Notes: a model not told the origin generated them from the sequence alone. 64,000 nt of DNA from Astrocystis sublimbata (GCA_022453515.1 JAJNNY010000006.1:62001-126000); one strand, 5' to 3'; counted from the first letter of the stretch, positions 23,068 to 35,705 are shown. A program made the numbers and translations.

Positions 23068-24920
23068 CAGTTGTGATCGTTGAGTGATGTATTAGGTACG
23101 GACTCTAGTATGATGGGTGCCAAACCAGATAATGTCTTGTGACGAATAGTGCAATCGATCGATACTGTATACTTGCGCCCTCGCCGGCCTGACCGAGCTG
23201 AGGGGGGGTATGTCTCTCAGGAAAGATCAAGCAGTACGACAGTCTCACTCAAGTATACAGTCGGAACATGTCGAATGCGAGGGCATAAGCTCCGGTGGTC
23301 ATCTAGAATTGAGTTATTGTGTGGCGGTCAGATGTGCTGCAACTTGATATATGATATCCTGACATATTGTTACAACCTTGAATCCTGCCTACTGAAGGTG
23401 TCCTGCAAGGTCCCCTCAACTGACCGTTGGGGTACATGATGCAGGTAAGACTGGTCAGCATGCTGCATATATGCGTACTTATTTGGCGCGGCAGCACAAG
23501 TCTAAATAGTTCAATATTGTCCCCACGTGTCTCTGGAGTCCGCGCTACTGTGGAAGAACCGCCGGATGCATACATCTACTGTATGTCGGCGAGGACGGAT
23601 CCGGCGCATACTCATCCGTTGACGCCAGCCAAGGACACCCGGGGGCATCGAGTGCTTGTATTGAACATCAGAGTAATTATCAGATAAAATTACGATATCA
23701 TCCAAGGTATGTAAATATGAAATTGCGCCCTATGGACCGTTATGAATGTATAGCCAGTCGTGCTGGGAATTATAAAGGGGCACGTCCTATGGACATGTAG
23801 CATGTGGTTATAAGACCTTCTCAGACATTCCTCGTCTTAAATTCTGCACTTGACTCTTGGTGTAAAACTCGGGGAGGGACAGCAAAGCACCAGACCATCT
23901 GGCGAATCTCAAGTGATAATTCGATGAAGATGAGTCTGATTCTTGTATGTCACCTATTGCATTACATTCAACTAGTACTAGTATGTACATGCATGAACAT
24001 AAGTTACCTAGGTACCTTTCTTCTCTAACCTAGGTTGCGTCTTGTTCAACAGGTAAGCCATAAGCTGTCAAGGCGCCACGTAAAATAGATGAGACACTTC
24101 TTAGTACCATTGATAATTGATAATACTACGGGGAAGGGGGGTTTTCCATTGAACATTACCTACCTACATATATAATAGAAATATATAAAGTAGGTATTTA
24201 TTACAAAGGTATGACCTGATTACACAGGACTTATTTAAACATAGTTTACAGCTTATATGATTAAGCAGCATATTTTCCAAGGTATAAAAGACGATCTTAT
24301 CTATTTTTCATGGCGCCCCGGCATGCCCGGCTATCACAAAGCGACCCGTGCGAAGCTAATGAACTACCTAGCTCGCCGAGCTCGCTAGTCGAGTAGTGAA
24401 GCCATTCAAACCGCAACCTTGTACTCGTCATGGGTAAGACCATCCTACTGGAGCCGCTAATGCACCATAAGGCACGGGCATAGAGTTGAGCCGCTTAGGC
24501 TTTGCAACAGCGCTTCAACACCAGCAAAGTTCCAAGAAGCTTCAGACTATCAGAATCGGTGACAAATCTCTCTTGCTTCATTGAGGGAAGGATTTTACGA
24601 CGACTTCCATCCCAGTGAAACATATGTACCGGTTCGCAGTTTGGCATAAATCCGGTAGCAGGCCGGATGTTAGGAGGCTTAAATCCAGGACTTGCAGCAA
24701 CTCGAAGTAGATGATCCCTTCGTTACCAAAGTACCTTACCTGATTGGGATAAAATCAGAGTGTCAGCACTACCCTCCAGACAGTTTCGACTTAGACGAAG
24801 CTGGTCTATAAAGCAAACCATGAATGCTGTTGGGATCTGAGAACAACCAAGCTCACTCGGATCCGAACAACACTTACTTACTTTGAACCCAATCTACGCA
24901 AAATTTCGAAAACTGTCATC
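23068..24920. other. Intergenic region, AT-rich in its second half
   Basis: No gene is supported. From about 23.7 kb the sequence becomes AT-rich with TATATA stretches (24160-24200) and carries an exact TACCTAGGTA at 24005-24014. The last 500 bases are the probable promoter of the dehydrogenase gene. Confidence 0.5.
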
Positions 24921-25907
24921 ATGTCCCGTTACGCTGAGTCTCACGTCAAGACCGCTGGTCCTGGCGATGCCCGTCCAACGGCCCTTCAAATCATTAAGGA
25001 CGAGGGTCTTGAAGGTGCTTTACGGGACCGAGTGTTCCTCATCACTGGCGTATCCTCAGGAATCGGCATTGAAACTGGACGCGCCATCGCTGCAACAGGT
25101 GCCAAGGTCTTCCTCACTGCGCGAGACTTGAAGAAAGGACAAGCAGCATGCGAAGCTTTCCTGGAGCCGGGCCGCGTCGAGATGCTCGAGCTTGACACCA
25201 GCAAGCTAGATTCGGTCAAGGCTTGTGCGGAGGCATTCTTGAAGAAAGCTTCCAAGCTCAACGTTCTTATTTGTAACGCTGGAGTCATGTATATCCCTAC
25301 GCGCGAGGAGACTGCCGAGGGCTTTGAAATGCAGCTCGCCACCAACTATCTGGGGCACTTTCTTCTATTCTGGTTACTCAAAGATGCTATGCTGGAAGGT
25401 GTCAACACAGCGGGATCAAGTTCGCGGCTCGTCAACGTCGCGAGTTCAGGTCACCACGCGTCCGAAATCATCTTTGACGACTTCCAGCTAAAGCAACACT
25501 ATGGAGCTAGTACGGCTTACGGGCAGAGCAAACTAGCTCAAATATACATGGCAAACTATGTCGACAGGAACTTCGGCCCCAATGGCATTCACGCGACTAG
25601 CTTGATGCCAGGCGGCATTGCTACAAACCTGCAGAAGCATTTCTCAAAGGAGGTTACCGACAAGTGGGCCGCGGACCCTAGTATTCTGAATTTCATGAAG
25701 AGCCCAGAGCAGGGCGCCGCTACGACGGTTTTGGCGGCTGTTGGGAAGGAATGGGAAGGGAAAGGTGGAAAGTACTTGGAGGATTGCCAAGTCGCGGCAC
25801 CGCAACCGCTTGTCCCTGGTGTCAAGGGTGTAAAGGACTATGCTTATGACGAAACCAAAGAAAATAAGCTTTGGGAGCTGACCTTGAAGACTTTGAGCCT
25901 TTCTTAA
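24921..25907 (+). CDS. Short-chain dehydrogenase/reductase (retinol-dehydrogenase-like)
   Basis: Single exon, 328 residues. A classical-type SDR: the NAD(P)-binding TGVSSGIG at 42-49, CNAG at 118-121, a catalytic serine in NVASSGHH (about 175), and Y200-x3-K204 within YGQSK. The T-A-R following the second strand (TARD, 66-69) favours NADP over NAD (inference). The extended C-terminus with GGKYLEDCQVA resembles the WW-domain-oxidoreductase/retinol-dehydrogenase-like group common in fungi, usually of unknown substrate. It sits in a gene-poor stretch next to the relic of a second, different SDR, which suggests accessory metabolism but not a defined cluster. Confidence 0.92.
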   Translation: MSRYAESHVKTAGPGDARPTALQIIKDEGLEGALRDRVFLITGVSSGIGIETGRAIAATGAKVFLTARDLKKGQAACEAFLEPGRVEMLELDTSKLDSVKACAEAFLKKASKLNVLICNAGVMYIPTREETAEGFEMQLATNYLGHFLLFWLLKDAMLEGVNTAGSSSRLVNVASSGHHASEIIFDDFQLKQHYGASTAYGQSKLAQIYMANYVDRNFGPNGIHATSLMPGGIATNLQKHFSKEVTDKWAADPSILNFMKSPEQGAATTVLAAVGKEWEGKGGKYLEDCQVAAPQPLVPGVKGVKDYAYDETKENKLWELTLKTLSLS

Positions 25908-26459
25908 GCCCTTGTTTTGTTTGGAACCTTGATAGTCAATACCTAGGTAGTCTTGGACAACATTAGCTTCATGCAAGAAAGTATAGTTAGGGTTCGTGTT
26001 TGTAACCATGAGTCGTCGATGTGGGCTTCTGTTGGAATTATGCTCAAAACTGGGCCGTATCTTTCACGAAGATGCCGGTAGTCCTTGTTCTTATGAGAAG
26101 CTGAGTCTCCAAGGCCAAGTGATAGTTAAAATACGGCACCATGTACTGAATCTTAATTATTACTTTCTGGAGACATCTTCCGCCCTGCTAGGTTGCGGTA
26201 CGAAGTAGCTTTGAGTTCAAATAGTATACATGACTTCAAATCGGCCCCCGACTTATTAGACAAATGCCCGGACCCTTGTTTCACACCAATCAAACAGTTC
26301 ACTTGCTCTGTCAGAGCCTCCTTCAGCGGGGGTCCTCAACACCGGTACTGTCCAATTTGATATTAGTATCGTATGGAAGCATCATTAGATTTGCATTTGA
26401 TGCCCCAAAGCCAAAAACCCGTACGAAGGCGATGGACAGGAGCATACGAGTTGGCTTCC
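25908..26459. other. Intergenic region
   Basis: 3' region of the dehydrogenase gene. Nothing recognised; remnants of the adjacent pseudogene may extend a little way into its right edge. Confidence 0.5.
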
Positions 26460-26936
26460 CAAGATCACTCCGTTGGCCCGGATACCATCTTCCATCACAT
26501 ATCGCATATGCTCCGGCTTGTGCCCCTTCGGCAGTCCCCGATTCGGAAAATGCTATCCAGAGATAGGTTAAAGCGCCATCTAATTACGACATGAACCGGA
26601 TCAGCTTTTGAATAGGAAAAAGGGCCCCACGATGATGTGAAGTCCTGTATCGGGTGGTGAGGTAACCGGAGCTATAAAATTGATATAATTACTGACGAAC
26701 AGGGTCTCTCAGGATGGGTCGAAAAAAGTAGTAAAGTAGATTGTCGCCGGGCAAATTCGGATGCCATGAACCAAGCGGCGGCTTTGGAAGTGGAGTATAG
26801 TTGATTCACAACCTAGACCGACTGAGCCGCCTGTCACAATGAACACCTTGCCATGTTGACGGGGTAAGTTGGCCTCCGTAGGTGGCGCACCATTTCGAGG
26901 GGGGAAGAATTGAGTCCGAATTGCAGCTAGAGACAT
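26460..26936 (-). pseudogene. Decayed short-chain dehydrogenase with internal losses
   Basis: Three blocks of one SDR family appear in order on this strand. (1) An intact start from 26936, MSLAAIRTQFFPPRNG, leading to the cofactor loop VTGGSVGLG. (2) Immediately after it, in another frame, the catalytic segment YSTSKAAAWFMASEFARR (about 26802-26749). (3) After about 170 bases with stops, again in an open frame, GALTYLWIAFSESG with AICDGRWYPGQRSDL (about 26580-26465). About 130 residues expected between the glycine loop and the catalytic tyrosine are absent, including the NNAG and serine regions, and the stretch between blocks 2 and 3 is degraded. It is not closely related to the neighbouring SDR at 24921. 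The reading of the blocks is from the sequence; the expected spacing comes from knowledge of the family. Confidence 0.8.
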
Positions 26937-27913
26937 TGTTGGGTAGGTGAGATTCAGGATGAATGTTGTACTTGCTTCAGTGGCCCCAGCAGAGGGGAAC
27001 TACGCAGGCAACACTTCTTTTGTTATCCGCCTGAAGACATTATCTAGTGGCCAGCCCACCTGCAGCTCCGGACTTCTTGGTGTTGGTGGTACTGCATAAT
27101 ACTTAAGCTAGAGGTTACCTAGGTGATCATGAGTCGGATACTAGTAAGTAGTAATTACCATTACTACGTAATGCTTTCTGCCTCATTTGGATGCCAAATA
27201 TGAAACGACGGAGGCTCACAGACAGAAGTCAATATCCATGCTGCTTTGCTGTTGTCGGCTTTGGATGTGCCCAGGGTTGGATAACAACACGAATCAAAAG
27301 CCCGACGTCGCACCAACATGCCTGAAATGGTCGCGTCGGGAGGCAGGTGTTCCAATCGAAACATTCACATTGACATGGTACCTAATTGTTGGTGAATAAG
27401 AACAAGCTGTGGTCATTGGTGAGTAGTTGGACCGGCGACGACCGGCGAATCCTTGATGTTGTTTTAATCAAGTACAGTCCGTTACTGGATTTTGCCTCCA
27501 GCTATCGCAATATCAGACATTGCTTCCACGGTAATTATCATCGTCCCGTTACACATTAAAGCCGTCTTCGATTCCACTGAATACTCATATTAACATCATG
27601 ACTGAGCATTCGGCAAAGTCGCCTATACGTTGAGTGTTCGTATTTCAACCGGGAATTCAAGATGGAGTTCAAGATCTACCCCGTTATTGCCAGTGCTGTC
27701 TTCAACTTCAGAAGCAAGTTGCCCTTTATTTGGATCTCCATGGCCCTTGTATACCGCACACAATTGGCAAAACCTGCCAAACCGAGGGCCGTGGGAGTTC
27801 AGAGATGAAGAGATTGAGAACGTGTGCGACATAGGCATTCGCTCCCTGATTCATCCGAGGTGCGATGGGCGTGATGGCAAAATGACGACGGCATTGACCT
27901 TACCTATCATAGA
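26937..27913. other. Intergenic region
   Basis: No gene supported. Small open frames at 27620-27920 on both strands show no family features. Confidence 0.5.
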
Positions 27914-29416
27914 CTACTGACGCTTGGTGTTTTCTCGTGCTGATGGCAAGTCATTGACGGACATGACCTCAGGTAGGTGGAACACAGACGGCCAGTACAG
28001 ACGGAACTTGTCTTCATCACCGTCTAGGCATCGTTGTATCCAGATACGCCACACAATGCTGTAAAATGTTAGCTTACTTACACTACCAACGTGATTCTCA
28101 ATCTGTTTGTAGGCTTCCCAAGAGAATCGGGATAGGAATCGAGATAGAAGTCTCATGTGAGGGAGACGTACTAATAATATGCGCCTATTCCAGTCATGAG
28201 GTGCCACCAGGCATGGCCTTCCAGGACAACAGCCCAAGGTAATTGGATCTGATGCCGCCAACCACGTATTGTGTCACAATACCAATTGTCTAGACTCCAA
28301 ACGAGAAAGCCACCCAGAAAGACGCTCAGACCTACGAGATGACAATTAGCATTCTAACCGTCCAATGTGGACAGCAAAGCGCCTGCGATGTCTCTCACCT
28401 GTGGCAACCATGATCCACATCTGGGAAAGCGATTCTCGAGTGCTCGGCACCTGGGAGGTGGGCGATCGCTTCTTCTCGCGAGCCTTCAGAGCCGGCCGCA
28501 GAGTTCTCTCCATGATGTATATGTTTGAGAAGACAACGGTAGCTGTAAGCAGAGCATACGCATCTTGGTCTTTGAGAAAGACATCATTAGTTGTGTTTCT
28601 GGAAACCAATCAAACTTGACTACGAAAATGACTCACGGAACTGGGGATCTTTCGTTTCATAGTATCGAGCCTAATGGTAATGTGTATGTTAGTTGAGCAC
28701 AAACACCCAGTATCGCAACATTGTCCCTGGCGTGCTAACCGTGATGAAGTAGGCCAAGCCAACAAGGCCGGCGCCAAGAGCAATCGAGAAGGGAGCAGAA
28801 CGTGCATATGCAAATGTAGCATGCGCCATGAAACAAGTTGTATAGATCATAGCAAGCTCGTCAACAAGTTGCATCGGATCTAAGGAAAGGAAAGTCAGTG
28901 CAAGATAATTTAACATCAGTCAGTCAATCGGCAGGCTGACATACACTTGAGCGTTGCATGAAACAAGGTCGACCCGAGACCAACGATGATGTAGCCGATG
29001 AAGGTGACGAGGAAGATAGCTGGATGGCCATATTTGAGGCAGGCTTTGATCCCTCGGGCACCGAGCCATAGAAACAGAATATTGGTGACAGTCTAGGTAA
29101 GTCGAGGCGGTTCAGAGTTAGTGAGAGGCAGAGTGAGACAGACGGACGAAGCGATGGTGCCAAGAGAAACAAGAACGGACGAAGGGCAAGAGAGAACAGA
29201 ACCGAGAGGCACGGCTTACATTGCAGACTTCGGCACAATAGTAGCTCATCACATAGTCCTGGAAGCGGAAGCGGGTGTCAGCATATATGTATATATGGGT
29301 CACGATGCGCCGGCAAGTTCAGGATGGCAAACCTCTTCACAGAAGTTGAGGGTGACGGTCTTCTTGCCCCAAAAGCCGACACGGGGCTCATGGTAGGGAA
29401 AACTGAGGATTGACAT
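27914..29416 (-). CDS. YPC1: Alkaline (phyto)ceramidase, eight exons
   Basis: ER/Golgi multi-pass hydrolase releasing a fatty acid and a sphingoid base from (dihydro/phyto)ceramide. Exons: 29416-29333, 29258-29220, 29092-28945, 28879-28740, 28670-28637, 28569-28399, 28331-28172, 28058-27914; 306 residues. Every junction keeps frame and rebuilds family sequence. N-terminal TLNFCEEDYVMSYYCAEVCN supplies the calcium-site acidic residues. GSTLFHATLKYPMQLVDEL carries the catalytic Ser, zinc His and Asp, and HAWWHLMTGIGAYYY carries the other two zinc histidines. Introns are 67-127 bp; several have GTGAGT/GTACGT donors, and the fifth (28636-28570) has a CTAAT branch. Exon 5 is only 34 nt. The symbol follows yeast; YDC1 is an equal alternative. 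Confidence 0.93.
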
Positions 29417-30899
29417 GGCTGGTGCTTCTGCATGTGCAAACTTGAAGCTTTGTATGTCTGAAAGTGGTGAGAATGCATGCGCAAGCAAGTACTTGTACTT
29501 GATTTTGTTAGAACAACGGTGATAAGCAAGGAACCTGCAGGACCTTGGACGTTGGAAGAGCCTTGGCTGTTTGGGACAAAGTCTTCGTATTAGTAGTACA
29601 TTCACTACCTACTTCACCTACAACTGGCAGAGCTCACATAGTAACCTCCCTACGTAATACTGGGTAGGTATATTAATGTAAATGTAATTCACGCTGCATG
29701 CTTAACAAGAAGGGTCTTTTACTTATTACTTTCGGTGTGCAACTGGCACAAATGGTAGTACGGACGGCAACCCAGGCTCGCCAGCCACGAATTTCAGCCG
29801 GTTCAGCCAGGCCTAGCTAGCATAGCAAACGGGCGAGTCCTTTAGGTAACTAGGGCCTGAAGTGCTCGAGTGGCTGAGGCCGTGTGTCTCTCGGTGGATC
29901 GCTGCGTGCAGTGAGGTAAGACAGCAGGGAGCTTACGATAAGGTAGGAGAGCTGGTGGTAATTGATGGAGCAGGTGGGTTTGCGGCTGGATAAGGTTGGC
30001 GGTTGGGAGCTAAGCTACCTAGCTCGCTAGTAAGTAGCCCTGGGATCATGATGGCCGAGGTAATTTACATGAGAAAGAGGTCCCGATTGTATGGGTTCAT
30101 CTGTCTGAGTTTGATCAGTTGTAATACGGGAACGACGTCACGATTGTGTGGTTGTTTGCATACAGCCTCCAAGTTGAAACATGGAGTTTCCAGTCTCGTA
30201 AAACGGACATGTTGGGGATGGGGGATGGGGCTGATTCAGCTAGCATACCTCCTACAGGTGATGGTGCATTACTTAAGAGGTACTTCCAACTGCCCAAGGT
30301 GTAAGGTAGGCGAGACCTGGCACGGCTGGAGTCAGTGGAGTGCCTCGGTGGAAGGTAAGTACCTAGCGGGGCCTAGGTAGGTACCTCCAAGCACCTACGT
30401 GCCATAAATAGACTCCGAATTTAGCATAAGGTATACCAAAGTACCTGCTAGCCAGCTTAAGGCCACACGGGCTAGATCTTCCAAACAACCGCGAAGAGAA
30501 TCCGAATGAGTTCCGAGTTACAACTATATCTCAACATACCATCCATCCAACCAACCTTGGAGCAGTCATCACATCACAGTCCCGTTGTTGCATGCCCATG
30601 CCACCCGCGATGGTGGTGAGTGTCGAATCCGTAGACTTCCTCGGTGCGCCATAGTTCTTCTGCCTGGTGCTTTGCTTATCTCACACTTCTCTCTCTCTCT
30701 CTCTCGCCAGCCTGTCCTTCGAATCGACGATTCCTCACAACCACGCTGAGCTGTCCTGTACAACCTCCAAGGCCGTCCGACTCTCGGTGTGGATATGCCC
30801 GCATGCTGAACCGTCCTGATTCATGCGATGCGCCGACGTACCCTCGCAACATCTAGTTCCCTGCCCTCCTAGCCTCCGTCTCGCCTTGAATACCCCATC
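29417..30899. other. Divergent intergenic region (ceramidase / golgin)
   Basis: Promoter space for both neighbours. It contains GGTACCTA-type words at 30356-30390 and a TC-rich tract (30686-30708) about 200 bases before the golgin start. No gene is supported. Confidence 0.5.
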
Positions 30900-33578
30900 A
30901 TGAGTGCACCTCCGAAGTCCTCCAGATGGGGTTCCTTCCTCTCGCAGGCCGTCGCCGGTGTCGAGGCCCGCCTCGATAATATCCTAGCCGAAGAGGACGG
31001 CTCCAAGCCCCTCTCCACAAACCCGCCCACCCAAGCCGGCGCACCCACCACTGCGCCCGCGCCGCCTACACCACCCACACGTTCTGCTACTCCGTCCAAG
31101 TCTGCCAATGACCGACTGCAGGAACGCCTTGCCCGCGCTGTCGCTTCACGAAACTCCGCCGCCGCTGCCGCTGCCGCCTCTTCCTCCGCCACCCGCCAGA
31201 GTATCGATGTCGCCTCCACCACCTCCAGCCCGCGCCCAAGCTCCGACGGTCCCCGGCCACCACCTACCTCCAGTACCGCCCAAGCAGCGAGTCCTAGACC
31301 AAGCTTGTCTGCGGAAGAGGCAGTGGCCCCTGTCATCACCGCGTCCCCGATAGATGACTCTGACAACAACCCTACGCCTACAGCCGATGATCAAGCAGCC
31401 GCTACATCTAGCCCTCAACCCTCTCCACAGCCAGAGTCTGCAGAATCCCAACCAGATACCAAACAAGAGCTTGTACCCGATGCCGAGGCACAGACTACGA
31501 CAGCGGATGCGACACAGAGTACAACGGGTGATAAGGCAGAGGATACGGAATCATCGAGCATATACAACGAGCGCATCACTCTTCTAGAACAGACTCTGGA
31601 GGAAATACAGGTTCAGCACCAGGAAGAGCTGCATAGCCAGACAGAGCGGGTGGATGCTCTCCAAACAAGGTTGCAATATCTTGCCCGGGAAGCAAGTGAC
31701 CATGCAAGAGCTGCTGCCACGAACGCCCCCTCTGGCAGCTCGGACAAGAAGATCGCCGAGAAGGATGGCCAAATCGCCCAACTGATGTTGGAGGGCCAGA
31801 ACTTGGCCTCTACAGAGCAGAAGCACCGCAACATCATCAAGAAGCTGAGAGCTCAGCACGTCGCCAACGAAAAGGAGATCAACGAACAGAAGGCGTGGCG
31901 CCAGAAGACGGAGAGGGAACTCGGCGACCTACGCAGGCGACTCGATGAAACCACCGAATGGGAGAAGACCACGGAAGAAACACACGAGCTCCTCAGCCAG
32001 TCGAAGAGGGAGTTGGACAGGCTGAACCGCGAAAATGAGGACAAGAGCCGGTCCATCATGGAGCTTGAATCCCGGCTCCAGGAAGAATCAGACAAGGCCG
32101 ATGCACTAACGGCCAAGGCAGAGGGTTCCCAGCGAGAAGCAGAGCGGAAGCGAGTCAAGGAACTCGAAGACACGGTCGCCGCGCTTGAAGTCGAGAAGGG
32201 TCTGGGAGCCGATCGCGCCAAGATACAGGTCGCAGAGGCTCGAGAAAAGGCCGACAGAGCATCAGAACGTGCCCGCGTTATGGAACTCGAACTCAAAGGC
32301 GAAGTGCAGGTCCTGGAGAGCAAACTGGAGGCCATGAGAGCCAGGGCCGAAGAGGCCTCATCTGGTGCTGTGGGAGATGCTCAGGTCAAGTTACTCAGAC
32401 AGATTGAGACGCTTCAAACACAATACTCGGTGGCGAGCGAGAACTGGCAAGGTATGGAAGCATCTCTTGAGGCTCGAGCTACCAACCTAGAGAAAGAGAG
32501 AGATGAAGCACTTCGTCGGGAGTCAGAGATGAGAAGAAAAGCACGCGAGGTGGTAAGTTTCCCTCTCTAGTTATCACTTTCCTCGCAAAGGCAGGGACTG
32601 ACTCGTGGCCAGGCCACTCGTGCTAAGCGTCAAGAAGAAGAATTGGAGGAAATGCAAAGACAGCTTCCTACTGTCCAACGCGACCTCAAATCGTACCAGT
32701 CAGAACTTGACGCACTCAAGAAGCGGGCAGAGGCAGCCGAGGCGGCTCTTTCAGAGACTAAAACCGAGCTTGAAAAAGCTCAGGTATTGCTTAGGAGCGA
32801 TAAAAATGAACGCACGGATCAGGATCGACGGAATTGGCTAGACGACGTCCCGACGACTGCCTTCCGCGACCGCGGCCGTCCAGATTCACCTTTACTCACG
32901 GCAACACAGCGTACATTCAGCGGTGATAACTTTCTTGGATTACAGAGCTATTCAAACCGATTTCGCAAGACCTCGGCCCCTTCTAGCAACGGCGAGCCGA
33001 GTCCAAGTGATCGAGCATCTATGGTCAGGCGTCCATCTGCCCAGCCTCCCGCCAGATCACCACTGCTCCCAGCAATTTCAGGGCTGCCTACCGCAACCAC
33101 ACCGTCCATGGCCAGTGGATTCGATTTCGTCAATTCTACTCCTCCCCAGGCCATGGACCGAGATGACCCACTTGAAGGCATGGAAAGATCGGCTTCCCCC
33201 CAGAACGTGCTCCAAGACATGGTCTCGGTTTCCACCACGACAGCAGGGCCGTCGGTGCAGATTGTGGAGAGGATGAGTGCGGCCATCCGCCGGCTGGAGA
33301 GTGAAAAGATAGCTGCCAAGGAGGACCTCACGCGCATCTCGGGTCAGCGAGACGAGGCGCGCGCCGAGATCGTTGCACTCATCCAGGAGGTAGAGTCGAC
33401 CAAGGCAGCAGCAAAGAAAGTGCCCGAACTCGAGAGTGAAGTTGCCGAGCTTAATGAGAGGTATCAAACCACGCTGGAAATGCTGGGGGAGAAGAGTGAG
33501 CTGGTAGAGGAGCTACGCGCCGACGTACAGGACGTCAAGGCCATGTATAGAGATTTAGTCGAGCGAACTATTAAGTAG
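30900..33578 (+). CDS. SGM1: TMF1/Sgm1-type golgin
   Basis: Long coiled-coil Golgi protein; relatives bind Rab6/Ypt6 GTPases and tether vesicles. Exons 30900-32552 and 32613-33578 (phase 0, GTAAGT donor) give 872 residues. The N-terminus, SSRWGSFLSQAVAGVEARLDNIL, resembles the lipid-packing or membrane-association start of TMF-like golgins. A Ser/Thr/Pro-rich linker runs to about 215, then continuous heptad helix to about 640. A second Ser/Pro linker follows, and last a TMF-type C-terminal domain (about 765-872) with ERMSAAIRRLESEK, RYQTTLEMLGEKSE and ELRADVQDVKAMY, which matches the Rab6-binding region of TMF1. The gene converges on NAS6 with 165 bases between stops. Confidence 0.88.
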
Positions 33579-33743
33579 CGCAGCGATGTTTACCACTTGC
33601 AATTAATATTAAAGCGAAGATGGTTCTCGAACCTACCACGCGGAAAGACCTTGGCCATGGGACCAGCTCAATCTTTATCTACCTGTATAATTTCGTCGAC
33701 TCGTGCATACTTGCGTCGTGTGGTAAGACCCATGGCTGGTCGC

Positions 33744-34949
33744 TTACAGTTCAATTCCCTCGTTTTCAGCCGCTCGCTCAATGTACTTCCGAACCTGCAA
33801 GTTCCCATTTAGCTCAACGCATGCCCATAGCATGTAGTATAGAGAAAGAAATAGGAGATGGCAGTTGGGGACGAACCTGTTTGTCAGGAGCGAGGTCTAG
33901 AGCTAGATAGCCATCCGTGTCTCTCTTGTCTGTTTCCGCGCCGGCCTTGAGTAATTCGATAGCCGTGTCTCCTAGATAGGAGAGTGACAGTATGAGCGCC
34001 GAGATCTAATGACTTCGAATACCATCTCAACGATAAGAAATCACGCTCACTTACCGTGGCCTTCAGCGACAGCGTGATGCAAGGCCGTGTAGCCGGCAAC
34101 ATCTGTCGCGTTCAGCGGACTACGGTGTTCGAGTAGCAGCTTGACCATCGGCGTAGAGCCAACTGCGGCGGCTCTATGCAGAGGATACTGGCCGCGCTTG
34201 TCGCGCACCCGGCTTGAGGCGGGCGGCTTGTGCGCAAAGAGCTTGCGGGCTACCTCGAGGTTGTTCTTGGAGGCGACGAAGTGCAGGGCGCTCTATTGCC
34301 GTAGGATTCTGTATGAGCTGTCTCTTCGATTTTCTGATGGTCTAGCCTGGGACAGGATGACGTACCTGGCCATTCGCATCTAAAAGGAGGGATAGTGGTC
34401 AGACAAGCTCATGCTGGGAGGATAGCGTATGTATGTACTTTTTTGATCCACGTCGGCGCCCCTTTGTAGTAAGACGTCGACTATCGCCTCGCCGTCTTTG
34501 ACACTGGCTGCTATCATCAACGGCGTCCAGCCCATGTCATCCTGGATTACGAAAGTACGGCTTGTCAGTCTGCCTGCAAAGGCTTAGTATTGCTCGATGG
34601 CAGGCTCACCTCTACATCGGGGTCGAAGGTCTTCTGCTGGGAGAGTAAGAGCAGTATGGCATGCTGATTTGAGGACGCAGCCCAGTGGATGGGTAGACGG
34701 CCATCGTCGTCCTTGCGTTGCGACAGTTTTGGGTTGGTCTGTGATAACACATGGTCAACCGTCAGTCAGCAGGAGATGACCTGTGATATGAGGGGTGTAC
34801 ATGCGTTCAGTAATGACTCAACAACGGTCACTGTAACCATTATCAGCGGGATTCAAGAAACTTGGGCAGGCAATGAGATTCATCTCACCTTTGCCCTCTC
34901 GTGCAGCAGCATGTAAAGCGTACTTGTCTTCCTGCTGTGACGAAGACAT
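33744..34949 (-). CDS. NAS6: Ankyrin-repeat proteasome assembly chaperone (gankyrin/Nas6)
   Basis: Binds the C-terminal domain of Rpt3 and guides assembly of the 19S proteasome base. Eight exons: 34949-34889, 34830-34805, 34738-34610, 34541-34439, 34379-34366, 34292-34055, 33971-33877, 33794-33744; 238 residues, the family size. Ankyrin consensus recurs in RLPIHWAASS, GWTPLMIAAS, SALHFVASKNN, QYPLHRAAAVGS, GYTALHHAVAEGH and GYLALDLAPDK. Two exons are very small (26 and 14 nt). The intron between exons 2 and 3 only keeps frame and family sequence (VESLLN-TNPKL) if it begins with GC (34804, GCATGT), not the GT three bases later, so it is read as a GC-AG intron. Other introns are normal GT-AG. 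Divergent from PRP46. Confidence 0.9.
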
Positions 34950-35705
34950 ATCCCGTGTTTGCTGTGATGCGTTTGTCTAGCAAAGTGTTGGTAGCCTACG
35001 ATGGGCGACAAGGGTGGTTTATAGAACCTCTTATACGACTGGAGTGCACACAATACAGAATTCCTGGGCGCAGGAGGTCTGTAATATGGTTAGCAGAGGG
35101 TCGAATCCGCAATTTCCTGGAGTTGATTTCCTGAGGTTCTGAGGATTAAGTCCAGCGATCAGAGATGAAGCCGAAAGCAGGCCGTATAACTAGGTAGTTA
35201 GATATCGAAGTTGAAGTTGAAAGCTTAAGCCTGTGCCGGTGAGGTCAACTGGCCAGGGTAAGTAGCCTAAGGTAGGTTAGGTACCTAGGTACATGTAGGT
35301 ATCTATCGGTACAGTCAGTGTGACTGCCTAAGAGAGACTTCAGATTTCTAGCCAATCAAAATATAGTTTAACGCATTGAAGAAGGGCAAACGGCCTATTT
35401 GACGCTAGTTTGGGGTCAGGATAGCAAAAGTTTGAGTACTAGTCCTCTTTTAGACAGAGCCGGCAAGATCCAACATGGAGTACATGATGCACCTACATGT
35501 AGACAAGCTCCCTTAGCTGCACCAGAATACCTGGGTGACTTTGCGAATTCCAGGCTTATCAACATCAACCTCCCCAAAAACCAGACGACTAATTCGCGTA
35601 ATCAACACCACCACGAAATACCCAAATCCTCGCGTCGACTGAGACTCAGAGAATATACACATACGACGCTCTTCCAAACACGACAGGCGCGAAACAGACA
35701 CCGCC
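34950..35705. other. Divergent promoter region (NAS6 / PRP46)
   Basis: Shared upstream region of 756 bases with an exact TACCTAGGTA at 35282-35291 inside a longer GGTACCTAGGTAC cluster. No gene is supported. Confidence 0.55.

Noticed and set aside
24921..26936. Dehydrogenase pair as a secondary-metabolite cluster
   Set aside because: No polyketide, peptide or terpene synthase, cytochrome P450 or transporter lies nearby, and one of the two is a pseudogene.
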